Below, in pieces: positions 1-7,734 of a DNA stretch of 40,755 bases. This stretch comes from an uncultured Mobiluncus sp. (GTDB lineage: Bacteria; Actinomycetota; Actinomycetes; Actinomycetales; Actinomycetaceae): NCBI RefSeq assembly GCF_947254095.1, contig NZ_CAMYBV010000017.1, forward strand, positions 1-40,755, read 5' to 3'. The position numbers and the translations under genes were made by a program. The stretch's first letter is position 1, and each line of letters begins with the position of its first letter. Below the pieces are notes generated by a model that worked only from the letters and a program-made list of their open reading frames with translations, was not told where the DNA came from and made no database searches.

Positions 1-290
1 ACTGAGTCCCTTTGGGTTCACTTTTTTGTCGGGCGGGTTTATCCCGTCCGAAAATATTTAAAGGGGTTGGGGACTCGAACCCGTGAGGGGCAGCGCCGCC
101 CGAAAACGCGGGAGCGTTTTCAGGCGCGGGCGGGAGAAATCGAAGATTTCGAGCGGGTGGTGATTTTGCGCAGCAAAATCACTGAGTCCCTTTGGGTTCA
201 CTTTTTTGTCGGGCGGGTTTATCCCGTCCGAAAATGTTTAAAGGGGTTGGGGACTCGAACCCGTGAGGGGCAGCGCCGCCCGAAAACGCG
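1..290. repeat. 180-bp hairpin-rich repeat, one full and one partial copy
   Basis: Bases 1-110 recur at 181-290 with a single difference (A at 56, G at 236), giving a 180-bp period; the second copy stops at 290 and the first may extend left of the window. The unit is a mosaic of small inverted repeats: 30-50 (GC-rich, one G-U pair), 102-121 (8-bp arms, 4-nt loop), 136-150 (6-bp arms, 3-nt loop) and 162-180 (8-bp arms, 3-nt loop). Bases 71-82 (GGACTCGAACCC) resemble the T-arm of a tRNA on the minus strand, but the 5-bp stem does not form and no other arms are visible. Because 180 is divisible by 3 an ORF stays open across the copies, which I regard as accidental. Function unknown. Confidence 0.85.
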
Positions 291-594
291 CATTAGGTCG
301 TTGGATAGAAACCATACAAAAAATGGCTAGCTATTTTATTTAATAGGCATCGTCAACTGTAAATAACTCTGGATGAGAGCGGACGGTTGGTAGGTCGAGA
401 TAATCTCGATAGGCTTCGTTGCCTGATGGTAGATAGCCCAGATACTCTGGGCATCAGAGTTATCAGGAGAAAGCGGACTATCGTTAATCGTTTACCGTGT
501 CCTCTCCAAACATTTTTGCTTGTAATTCCCCGCCAGATTGTGGGCAAAACCCTGCCCAGATTGTCCGATTCGCGCTCGAACGCGACCGACGCGA
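291..594. other. non-coding stretch upstream of lipB with perfect hairpins
   Basis: No convincing gene lies here; the ORFs in it are short or antisense to lipB. Two perfect inverted repeats with 3-nt loops are visible: 395-409 (6-bp arms) and 436-452 (7-bp arms). The second is flanked by a further complementary pair (423-427 with 453-457). This hairpin style is like that of the 1-290 repeat, so the stretch may be a decayed part of the same element or an upstream regulatory region. Confidence 0.5.
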
Positions 595-600
595 TAGAGT
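595..600 (+). promoter_or_regulatory. -10 element of lipB (leaderless)
   Basis: TAGAGT lies 7 nt before the GTG at 608, with no Shine-Dalgarno sequence between them. In actinobacteria this spacing puts the transcription start on the start codon. It is also the best argument for the lipB start chosen here. No clear -35 is visible. Confidence 0.5.
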
Positions 601-607
601 AAACCCC

Positions 608-1294
608 GTGCGAGTGGAAAATTTGCTGCCCAGAGGGCTGGTGTCTTACCAGGAAGCGGACCGGATTCAGCGCGACACCTGGGCACAGGTGCGGGACGGG
701 GAACTTGACCACACCCTCATCTTGGGACAGTTCGAACCGACCTATACCGCCGGACGCAACACCCACGACAGCGACCTCATCAACAAAGACTTGCCGGTCA
801 TTCGCACCGACCGGGCCGGGTCGCTCACCTGGCACGGGCCGGGTCAGCTGGTGGTCTATCCGGTGGTGAGGCTGCGCGAGCCGGTGGACCTGATTGCCTA
901 CATTCGCGCGGTGGAAGGCGCGGTCATCGACGCGGTTCGCGGCACTTGGGGCTTGGACGTTGAGATTGTGAAGGGCCGTGCGGGAGTGTGGCTGCGCTAC
1001 CGTGACGCCGCGGGGCGCACCGCCGCCGAGCGGGGGACGGGACGCGACCGCAAACTGTGCGCCATCGGCTTGAAAGTCGTACAAAACGCAACCCTGCACG
1101 GGCTGGCGCTCAACATTCACCCGGATTTCAACCGCGCTTTCACGGGCATTATTCCCTGCGGGCTCAACGATGCCGGGGTCACCTCCCTGTTTGAGGAGGG
1201 TATCGAAACGGACTTCGACACCGCCGCAAAAGTCCTGGTGGGCCAGCTGACGGAGAAACTCACCCCTCTGCTGGCTCCGTTTTCAGAAATTTAG
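608..1294 (+). CDS. lipB: octanoyltransferase LipB
   Basis: LipB moves octanoate from acyl carrier protein to the target lysine of lipoyl-domain proteins in the cytoplasm; LipA then inserts the sulfurs. The 228-residue protein has the family motif TWHGPGQLVVYP (about residues 74-85), the lysine of KLCAIGL (K149) and the catalytic cysteine of IIPCG (C184), followed by LNIHPDF-type conserved sequence. About 19 extra residues rich in Arg/Gly precede K149 compared with E. coli LipB. The frame is open from a GTG at 497, but homology begins near residue 1 of the 608 start and a -10 box sits 7 nt before it, so 608 is preferred. lipA lies downstream but is separated by a flavoprotein gene. Confidence 0.93.
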   Translation: MRVENLLPRGLVSYQEADRIQRDTWAQVRDGELDHTLILGQFEPTYTAGRNTHDSDLINKDLPVIRTDRAGSLTWHGPGQLVVYPVVRLREPVDLIAYIRAVEGAVIDAVRGTWGLDVEIVKGRAGVWLRYRDAAGRTAAERGTGRDRKLCAIGLKVVQNATLHGLALNIHPDFNRAFTGIIPCGLNDAGVTSLFEEGIETDFDTAAKVLVGQLTEKLTPLLAPFSEI

Positions 1295-1330
1295 GGACTG
1301 AAGACCCTGACGCGAGCCGTCGAAGTGGTC

Positions 1331-1336
1331 TAGCAT
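1331..1336 (+). promoter_or_regulatory. -10 element of the flavoprotein gene (leaderless)
   Basis: TAGCAT ends 7 nt before the ATG at 1344 and no Shine-Dalgarno sequence is present. This predicts that the 1344 gene has its own leaderless transcript rather than depending only on lipB read-through. Confidence 0.45.
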
Positions 1337-1343
1337 TTAGCTT

Positions 1344-3152
1344 ATGAACACAAAGAAGTCTTCAGCTCGTAAACCCTTTGGCCGTCCCAGCAAAGATACC
1401 TATGACGTCATCGTCGTTGGTTCCGGAGCTGCCGGCCTGTCCGCTTCTCTGACCGCCGCGAGGCGTGGTCTGAAAGTATTGATGGTCGAAAAAAGCGACC
1501 AGTGGGGAGGTTCGACCTCCAAATCCGCCGGCATGGTGTGGGTACCCGGAAACAATGTTTTCGCCCGACTCGGCGGCTCGGATTCCACTGACCTGGGCCG
1601 CCAGTACATGAAAGCAACGGTGGGGGACTGCACCAGCGATGAAATGATTGACACCTTCCTGGAGGAAGGCAAGAAGTGCATGGACTTCCTCACCGCTTCG
1701 TGCCCCTATCTGGAGTTTAGGCGGATGGAAGGCTACCCCGACTATTGGCTGGACGCCCCGGGCGCGGCCAAGACCGGGCGCGGCGTCGAAGCGGGCGCTT
1801 TCGATACCCGCTTGCTGGGGCCGTGGGAGAAAACGCACGTCAAGGCGTACTTCCGTCCGATGTCTCCGGTGGATATGAACTCCTATGATTCGGCCGATTT
1901 GCTGCTGGCCATGACCGACCTGCGCCCCTGGGTGCGAGGCATGAAACTGTTGTGGCGCAACCTGAAACACTTTGCCAAAGGCGAGCGCCCACTCACTATG
2001 GGCGCGGGCTTGACCGCTGCCATTATGTACTCCGTCCTGCGTGAGGGAGTGGAAGTGAAACTGCAAAACGCCCTGGTCGACTTCCTCACCGAGGGCGGCG
2101 AAGCGGGCAAGAAAGGCAAAGGGGAGGAGCGCGTGACCGGCGTCGTGCTGGAACACAACGGCACCCGGTACCAAATCAACGCGACCCACGGCGTCATCCT
2201 GGCTTGTGGCGGCTTTGAACGCAACGAAGCGATGCGGCAAAAGTACCAGCGCCACCCCATCACCGGCACCTGGACCGTAGGCGTGGAAGGCAACACGGGC
2301 GACGGTATCGAACTGGGCATGAAACATGGCGCGGCCATCGACAACATGGCTGACGCCATCTGGTCGCCGGTCATCAAGCTGCCGCGCACCGAAGGGTTCC
2401 AGCCCATCGTGATTGAGGACGAGGAACGCTTCATCATTCCCGACCGTTCCCTGCCGCATACCCTCATGGTCAACGGCAAGGGCAAGCGGTTCATGAACGA
2501 AGCCCTGCCCTATTGCGCGGCCGGTCAAGGCCTGTACGGCGGCATCTTTGGGAAAGGCGAGGGCGACGCTGAAAACATGCCGGCATGGCTGATTTTCGAT
2601 CAGCAGTTCCGTGACAAATACTTCTTTGCCTACGGTCACATGCCCCGCGTGGAACTGCCCGACCTCTATTACGAATCGGGCGCCCTGGTGCGCCGCGACA
2701 CCCTGGATGAGCTGGCCGAAGCCATCGACGTGCCACAAGCAGCCCTAGCCGAGACGATTGAGCGGTTCAACGGTTTCGCTGACCGCGGCATCGACGAGGA
2801 CTTCCACCGTGGCGAAAACGAACACGACAAGTTCTATGCCAACCGCTACCATCAGCCGAACCCCTCGCTGGGACGCTTGGAGAAGGGTCCGTTCTATGCC
2901 ACCCAGGTGTACCCCGGCGACATCGGCACGGCCGGCGGTCTGGTCATCGACACCAAAGCCCGCGTCACTCGTGAGGACGGCAGCGTTATCCCCGGTCTGA
3001 TGGCGGCCGGCAACACGACCAAGTCGGTCATCGGCCACACCTATACGGCCGGAGGCACCTCCATCGGGGCCGCGCTGGTCTTTGGTTACATCGCCGCCAA
3101 CACCGCTGCTGACGAGGCTTTCGCCGACAATCCGGTGTTCGTAGCGCGCTAG
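1344..3152 (+). CDS. FAD-dependent oxidoreductase, KstD / fumarate reductase flavoprotein family
   Basis: This 602-residue protein belongs to the FAD_binding_2 superfamily. The Rossmann dinucleotide motif GSGAAG is at residues 26-31, followed by a typical VEKSDQWGGSTSKSAG segment. The C-terminal part (GPFYATQVYPGDIGTAGG, then IPGLMAAGNTT and GGTSIGAALVFGYIAA) closely follows 3-ketosteroid delta1-dehydrogenases, which oxidise the steroid A ring. The same fold also contains fumarate and other enoate reductases, so the substrate cannot be assigned from sequence alone. There is no signal peptide or membrane segment, so it is probably cytosolic. It sits between lipB and lipA, and a perfect terminator follows. 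No other steroid-degradation genes are in the window. Confidence 0.8.
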   Translation: MNTKKSSARKPFGRPSKDTYDVIVVGSGAAGLSASLTAARRGLKVLMVEKSDQWGGSTSKSAGMVWVPGNNVFARLGGSDSTDLGRQYMKATVGDCTSDEMIDTFLEEGKKCMDFLTASCPYLEFRRMEGYPDYWLDAPGAAKTGRGVEAGAFDTRLLGPWEKTHVKAYFRPMSPVDMNSYDSADLLLAMTDLRPWVRGMKLLWRNLKHFAKGERPLTMGAGLTAAIMYSVLREGVEVKLQNALVDFLTEGGEAGKKGKGEERVTGVVLEHNGTRYQINATHGVILACGGFERNEAMRQKYQRHPITGTWTVGVEGNTGDGIELGMKHGAAIDNMADAIWSPVIKLPRTEGFQPIVIEDEERFIIPDRSLPHTLMVNGKGKRFMNEALPYCAAGQGLYGGIFGKGEGDAENMPAWLIFDQQFRDKYFFAYGHMPRVELPDLYYESGALVRRDTLDELAEAIDVPQAALAETIERFNGFADRGIDEDFHRGENEHDKFYANRYHQPNPSLGRLEKGPFYATQVYPGDIGTAGGLVIDTKARVTREDGSVIPGLMAAGNTTKSVIGHTYTAGGTSIGAALVFGYIAANTAADEAFADNPVFVAR

Positions 3153-3173
3153 CCCGACCGGGTCAACAGACTT

Positions 3174-3214
3174 TCCGGGAACTTCGCCGCGTGGTGAGGT
3201 TCCCGGATTGTTTT
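3174..3214 (+). terminator. Rho-independent terminator after the flavoprotein gene
   Basis: A perfect 9-bp stem pairs 3174-3182 with 3199-3207 and is followed by TTGTTTT. It separates the flavoprotein gene from lipA. Confidence 0.75.
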
Positions 3215-3313
3215 GTCGCGTGTGTACTGTCGCGGGAACGGTGGTGAGGCCGGAGGGGAAACGTGAGTAAAATGAAGAAAGAATGTCCCCAAACCGACTG
3301 AGAGAGAGCCACT

Positions 3314-4336
3314 ATGTCCACGCTGGAGTCCGCGCAGCACCGAAAACCGTTGCGCCTGGAAGTGGCCAACGCACGCCAACCTCGTGAGGACCATCCGCGC
3401 TGGCTGCGGGTGGTGGCAAAAGCCGGGCCGGAATATCAGGAAATGCGTTCCCTCATGCAGGGGGCGGGGCTGCACACGGTTTGCGCCGAAGCGGGATGCC
3501 CCAACATTTTTGAATGTTGGGAAGACCGGGAGGCGACTTTCCTCATTGGCGGGGCCGTGTGTACGCGCCGGTGCGGGTTTTGTGATGTGGCTTCGGGCAA
3601 GCCGGAGGGCTACGACCGTGACGAGCCGCGCCGCCTCGCCGAAACGGTCAAACATCTGGGGCTGAAGTACGTGACGGTCACCGGGGTGTCTCGCGATGAC
3701 CTGGAAAACGGGGCGTCGTGGCTTTACGCCGAGTCGGTACGCCAGATTCGCTCGCTCTGCCCCGAGACCGGAGTGGAACTGCTGGTCGATGATTTTCAAG
3801 GCAAATCCGCCGCCCTGGAGGAAGTCTTTGCCAGCGTTCCCCAAGTCTTTGGCCACAACTTGGAAACGGTGGCGCGCCTGATGCACACGGTGCGTCCCGC
3901 ATTCACCTACGCGCGTTCCCTGGACGTCATCACCCAAGCCAAACAGTTCGGGCTAATCACGAAGTCGAACCTGATGCTGGGGCTGGGCGAAGAACCCGAG
4001 GAAATCGAAGTGACGATGCGCGATATGCTGAACGCGGGGGTAGATATCTTAACCCTGACCCAATACCTGCGCCCCTCTGAGCGGTACCTGCCGGTGGCGC
4101 GCTGGGTCAAGCCTGAAGAGTTTGTGCAGCTCAAGGAGCTGGCGTTGGATATGGGGTTCGCCGCGTGTATGTCGGGGCCGCTGGTGCGTTCCTCGTATCG
4201 TGCTGGCAAGCTGTGGGCGCAGGCGATGCGGCACTACGAGCGTTTCATTCCGCCCCAGTTTGCGCATCTGGAACAGGACCGTCCGCCGGCTCGTCAAGAA
4301 GCCGAAGCGGTCGTGGAACGGGAAAAACAGCGGTAA
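3314..4336 (+). CDS. lipA: lipoyl synthase LipA
   Basis: LipA is a radical-SAM enzyme that inserts two sulfurs into protein-bound octanoyl groups to make lipoyl cofactors for pyruvate and 2-oxoacid dehydrogenases and the glycine cleavage system. The 340-residue product has the auxiliary cluster motif CX4CX5C (C57, C62, C68), the radical-SAM motif CX3CX2C (C83, C87, C90) and the C-terminal GPLVRSSYRAG with the serine that ligates the auxiliary cluster. The tail is charged and variable. A purine-rich GAGAGAGAG precedes the ATG. TAAAAT at 3268-3273 is a plausible -10, giving a leader of about 33 nt. The gene follows a terminator, so it is probably transcribed from its own promoter. It converges with the ligase gene at 4373, leaving only 36 nt. 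Confidence 0.97.
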   Translation: MSTLESAQHRKPLRLEVANARQPREDHPRWLRVVAKAGPEYQEMRSLMQGAGLHTVCAEAGCPNIFECWEDREATFLIGGAVCTRRCGFCDVASGKPEGYDRDEPRRLAETVKHLGLKYVTVTGVSRDDLENGASWLYAESVRQIRSLCPETGVELLVDDFQGKSAALEEVFASVPQVFGHNLETVARLMHTVRPAFTYARSLDVITQAKQFGLITKSNLMLGLGEEPEEIEVTMRDMLNAGVDILTLTQYLRPSERYLPVARWVKPEEFVQLKELALDMGFAACMSGPLVRSSYRAGKLWAQAMRHYERFIPPQFAHLEQDRPPARQEAEAVVEREKQR

Positions 4337-4372
4337 TCGCGTGCCTGACTGTGTGGACGGGCGATTCGGGAG

Positions 4373-5992
4373 TTATTGGAACAGTGCCAAAAGCCCTTGC
4401 CGGTCGGGTTTTCCGTTCGAGTTTAGCGGGATGCGGCTCACGAGGCGCAAGGCTCGAGGGAGTTCCGCTTTCGTCAGGTGAGGACGGGCGAAGTCTTGGA
4501 GTTGTTCCAAGCATAGTGGTTCCGTGTTTTCGGGGGTGCCTGGGGTTTGCACCACCACCGCGGCCACGATTTCACCCCAAGTCGGGTCGGGAACCCCGAC
4601 GACCCGCGCTTCTGACACCCCCGGATGACGCGAGAGTACCGCGGCGACCCGCTGGGAGAACACCTTTTCCCCGCCGGAGTTGATCGTGTCGGTCAGGCGT
4701 CCCACCAGGTGAAGGAAACCGTCAGCATCAAAAAATCCCAAATCCCCGGTCCGTAACCAGCCCGTTTGCGGGTCAATGAGGGCGGCGTTCAGTTCCGGAT
4801 TACGGAAGTATTCCCGCGTCACGCTGGGGCCGCGGCATTCCAGCTGGCCAATGACCCCAGGTTCGACCGGTTTTTCCGCTCCGTCAACGATACGCAGCTC
4901 GATGTGCGGAAATGCCCGGCCTACCGCCAGTTCGCGACCCGCCATGACGTCCGTGGTCAGGGCGGCTCCCGAAGCGCTTTGCTCGGTCATGCCCCAAATG
5001 TTGATGGGGTTCCACCCCAAGCCAATCATGTCAGCTGCCAGCTGTTCATCCCACGGCGCGCCGCCCACCAGGGCTTTTGTGAACCGAGAGGTGTCCATCG
5101 ACCGTCCGGATTGTGCCGCCTGCCGGACCTCGCGCACCAGCATCCGGTACATAGTCGGCACCGCGAACATCATCTCGACCCGATACTTCTCGATAGCGGC
5201 GAGGACAGCGGCAGAATCGAACTTCTCAAAAATGACGACCGTGCCGCCGTGGGAAAAAATGTCCGTCGTCGTGCCGTTGAATCCGCCGATATGCGACAGG
5301 GGAGCCGTGACCGCCTCGACGGTGGCCGGAGAATACTCAAACACTTCGCGGAAATTCGTGCAGCCCCACCACATATTTTTGTACGTCAGCAGGGTGCCTT
5401 TCGGGTGAGCGGCGGTGCCGGAGGTATAGATAATCGCGCCGGGCACATCGTCCCCGCATTCGGGCAGGTCGTCCAGCATTTTGGTGGCCGCGAGCGCTAA
5501 CGTCACGGGTGGGGTCGAGTCGTCGCTCGGCTCTAGGCAATCCTCCAGGTCAGAGTACGTCACCAGGCGGGGGCGGGGGTTCGCGGTGGGGCCGCAGTTC
5601 GCAAGTTTTTCGTGCTGGGCGGGGTCGCAAATGATGATTTTCGGGTCACAATGGGCCAGGATTTTCGCCAACTCCGGGGCTGGCAGGTTTTGATCCAACG
5701 GCACTGTAACCGCCGGAATGGCCGCGGCGGCCACGAAAGTCAGCAGATGCCACGGGGAGTTTTTCCCAATCACGACCACCCGCTCGCCGGGCGCAACGCC
5801 CCAAGACCGAAACTGGAGTGCCAGCTTGGTGGCGCGCGCTAGTGTCTGGGCCACGTTCCAAGTCGGCGGGGCAAAACTGGGTTCAGCGATGGTCTCGGCG
5901 CTGACTCCCTGGGCGATCCAAATCATCGAAGTGCGTCCAGGGTGGCGTAAAGCGGCTGCTTGCAGGAATTTCATCGGGGAATAATCGACCAC
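4373..5992 (-). CDS. class I AMP-forming acyl-CoA synthetase / acyl-adenylating ligase
   Basis: The 539-residue protein belongs to the ANL superfamily, which activates carboxylates as acyl-adenylates and usually transfers them to CoA. The phosphate-binding loop YTSGTAAHPKGT is at about 189-200; GMTEQ, TGDLG and the C-terminal NSNGKPDR (catalytic lysine about K528) are all intact. The substrate is not readable; medium or long fatty acids are the usual choice for this type, and MenE-like or salicylate-type ligases are alternatives. The GTG start has TAACCT exactly 6 nt upstream and no Shine-Dalgarno sequence; an in-frame ATG six codons later is the alternative. It converges on lipA, which makes a role in octanoate salvage conceivable but unproven. 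Confidence 0.85.
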   Translation of the reverse strand: MVDYSPMKFLQAAALRHPGRTSMIWIAQGVSAETIAEPSFAPPTWNVAQTLARATKLALQFRSWGVAPGERVVVIGKNSPWHLLTFVAAAAIPAVTVPLDQNLPAPELAKILAHCDPKIIICDPAQHEKLANCGPTANPRPRLVTYSDLEDCLEPSDDSTPPVTLALAATKMLDDLPECGDDVPGAIIYTSGTAAHPKGTLLTYKNMWWGCTNFREVFEYSPATVEAVTAPLSHIGGFNGTTTDIFSHGGTVVIFEKFDSAAVLAAIEKYRVEMMFAVPTMYRMLVREVRQAAQSGRSMDTSRFTKALVGGAPWDEQLAADMIGLGWNPINIWGMTEQSASGAALTTDVMAGRELAVGRAFPHIELRIVDGAEKPVEPGVIGQLECRGPSVTREYFRNPELNAALIDPQTGWLRTGDLGFFDADGFLHLVGRLTDTINSGGEKVFSQRVAAVLSRHPGVSEARVVGVPDPTWGEIVAAVVVQTPGTPENTEPLCLEQLQDFARPHLTKAELPRALRLVSRIPLNSNGKPDRQGLLALFQ

Positions 5993-6041
5993 AGTTCTAG
6001 GTTACCAACGGGAGCAAATCGAAGTTCGCTAGGATGAGAGT
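5993..6041. promoter_or_regulatory. divergent leaderless promoters (ligase and nif3-like gene)
   Basis: This 49-bp gap holds two opposed -10 boxes. On the minus strand TAACCT (plus coordinates 5999-6004) lies 6 nt before the ligase GTG. On the plus strand TAGGAT (6030-6035) lies 6 nt before the ATG at 6042. The two promoters are too close to be independent and probably compete for polymerase. Confidence 0.5.
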
Positions 6042-6929
6042 ATGCAAAATACCGGATTGACCGTAGGCGAAATTTGTGAGTGGATGGACGCGCGTTTTGC
6101 GCCCGAGCTGCAGGAAGATTGGGACCGGGTCGGGCTGATTTGCGGGGATCGGGGCGACTCGGTGACGCGGATTTTGCTCGCGGTGGATCCGGTCGAGCTG
6201 GTCGTGGACGAGGCCCTCGAGTGGGGGGCGCAGCTGGTCATTACACACCACCCCTTGTTCCTGCGTGGCACTTCTTTCGTGTCTACTGATACTGCCAAAG
6301 GCCGGGTGGTACATCGCCTGATTCGTGGCGGGGCTGCCCTGTTTAACGCCCATACCAACGCGGACTCGGCGCGTGATGGGGTGGCGGAAGCCTTGGCCCA
6401 AGCAGCGGGACTCGACCCGCAGACCTGGCGGCCGCTGCAGCCCGCCCCCGCCGACACGTCCTTGGGCATCGGACGAGTCGGCCCGGTCACGCCCACCACG
6501 GTGGGGGAGGTCGCCAGCCGACTGGCGAACCTATTGCCCGATTCACCAGCAGGTTTGCTGGTAGCGGGTGACTTTGACCGCGTCGTCAAGACGGTGGCGG
6601 TCAGTGGCGGGTCGGGTCAATCCCTGCTGCCCGCAGCCTTAGACGCTGGCGCGGATGTGTTCGTGACAGCTGATTTGCGTCACCACCCGGCGCTAGATTT
6701 CCTGGAGATGGACGGGGCTCCCGCCCTCATCATGCCGTCGCATTGGGCCAGTGAATGGATGTGGCTGCCCCGCTTAGAAACCGCGTTGAACCTGTGGGCC
6801 GGTGAAATCGACAAACCCCTGGAAACGAAAATCAGCACGGTCATTTCCGAACCCTGGGACGCCTATATCTCCACCGTTACCAACGATGAGACTGAGCCGG
6901 ACGATGCCGGCTACGGTTCGATAAACTAA
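6042..6929 (+). CDS. Nif3-like dinuclear metal centre protein
   Basis: This 295-residue protein belongs to the Nif3/YbgI/DUF34 family, which forms toroidal hexamers with a two-metal site in each subunit; GTP cyclohydrolase-like activity has been suggested for some members, but the cellular role is unsettled. Candidate metal ligands are the histidines of ITHHPLF, the histidine and aspartate of NAHTNADS and the C-terminal HWASE (H-x3-E). The length is close to the short bacterial form with a reduced insert. In mycobacteria the same gene is next to the zinc-ribbon coiled-coil gene, as here (59-nt gap), so the two are probably cotranscribed. The start is supported by a leaderless-type -10; AGGAT could alternatively act as a weak ribosome site. 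Confidence 0.88.
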   Translation: MQNTGLTVGEICEWMDARFAPELQEDWDRVGLICGDRGDSVTRILLAVDPVELVVDEALEWGAQLVITHHPLFLRGTSFVSTDTAKGRVVHRLIRGGAALFNAHTNADSARDGVAEALAQAAGLDPQTWRPLQPAPADTSLGIGRVGPVTPTTVGEVASRLANLLPDSPAGLLVAGDFDRVVKTVAVSGGSGQSLLPAALDAGADVFVTADLRHHPALDFLEMDGAPALIMPSHWASEWMWLPRLETALNLWAGEIDKPLETKISTVISEPWDAYISTVTNDETEPDDAGYGSIN

Positions 6930-6988
6930 TACCTGAAATCAAGCTACGATTTAGAAAAAGAACCCGAGAATCTGCAAGGAAGAAGTCA

Positions 6989-7714
6989 ATGAAAGCTGCG
7001 CCCGAAGACCAAGAAAAACTTTTGGACCTGCAGGTCCTGGATCGAAAGATTGCCGGTTTGAAACACTCTCTGGCCAGCATTCCGGCCGCGGCGCGTCTGG
7101 AACAAATCAAAGCTGAGCAAGACGAGCTGCGTACCAAGCTGGCTTTGGCGACTTCTGCCCGCAACGACTTGAACCGGGCTTTGAAGCAAGCCGAAGGGGA
7201 AGTCAGCAAAGTTCAAGAACGGGCGAAAACTCAACGCGAACGCTTGGACTCAGGTCAGTTGAGCCCCAAAGAGATGGAACGTATTCAAGCCGAACTCGCT
7301 CAGTTGGCGACGCGTCAGGGCGAACTGGAAGACAGTGCCCTGGACGCGTTGGATGCGCTGGAACGCGCTAGTGAAAAAGTGAAGCAGGTGGAAAACCGCC
7401 GCGCGGAACTGGCTGTTGAGTTCGACGAAGCACAAGCCGAAGCGGGCAGCGCTGCCGGCGAACTGCAGCAGGAACTGACCGGTCAGCAAAGCCAGCGAGA
7501 CGAACTGGCAGCCATCCTACCCGCCGACTTGCTGCGGGAATACGAAACTTGCAAGCGGGCTACCGGGGGAATCGGGGTAGTAGCGGTCAGCGGGAACCAG
7601 TCGGTCGGGATGGATTTGGAATTTTCGATGGCGGAAATCTCGCGTTTAAACATCGCGGCTCCCGATGATGTCATCGTCAGCGAGGACCACGAAGTCATTT
7701 TGGTGCGTAAGTAG
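6989..7714 (+). CDS. coiled-coil protein of the zinc-ribbon (CT398/DUF164) family with a cysteine-less C-terminal domain
   Basis: The 241-residue protein is a long Glu/Lys/Gln-rich helical hairpin (about residues 5-180) followed by a small C-terminal domain. The domain keeps the framework of the family's C4 zinc ribbon (AEISRLNIAAPDDVIV and ILVRK), but the four ligand positions are Ser205, Met208, Ser231 and His234 instead of Cys. The only cysteine, in YETCKRA, lies before the ribbon. It therefore probably does not bind zinc in the usual way. Relatives such as mycobacterial Rv2229c lie beside the Nif3 gene as here; their function is unknown. AAGGAAG provides a good ribosome site. The RNase P RNA begins about 20 nt downstream. 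Confidence 0.82.
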   Translation: MKAAPEDQEKLLDLQVLDRKIAGLKHSLASIPAAARLEQIKAEQDELRTKLALATSARNDLNRALKQAEGEVSKVQERAKTQRERLDSGQLSPKEMERIQAELAQLATRQGELEDSALDALDALERASEKVKQVENRRAELAVEFDEAQAEAGSAAGELQQELTGQQSQRDELAAILPADLLREYETCKRATGGIGVVAVSGNQSVGMDLEFSMAEISRLNIAAPDDVIVSEDHEVILVRK

Positions 7715-7734
7715 TACAATAATCGGGCGGAAAA

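Noticed and set aside
21..55. Hairpin 30-50 as a terminator
   Set aside because: The T-run is on the 5' side and the A-run on the 3' side for the plus strand, and no U-run follows on the minus strand.
60..100. tRNA gene on the minus strand
   Set aside because: Only the T-loop consensus is present; the T-stem has three pairs and no anticodon, D-arm or acceptor stem can be drawn.
67..330. 87-codon ORF across the repeat units
   Set aside because: It stays open only because the repeat length is a multiple of three; it starts with TTG, lacks a ribosome site and follows hairpin DNA.
353..1120. Long minus-strand ORF opposite lipB
   Set aside because: Antisense shadow of a clear LipB gene, with no recognisable protein features.
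1362..2738. 458-codon minus-strand ORF opposite the flavoprotein
   Set aside because: Shadow produced by GC-rich codon use; it is rich in His, Val and Gln as expected for an antisense frame.
1344..3152. Evidence for a steroid degradation pathway
   Set aside because: A single KstD-like gene is not a pathway; no other steroid-catabolic gene is in the window and the superfamily has many substrates.
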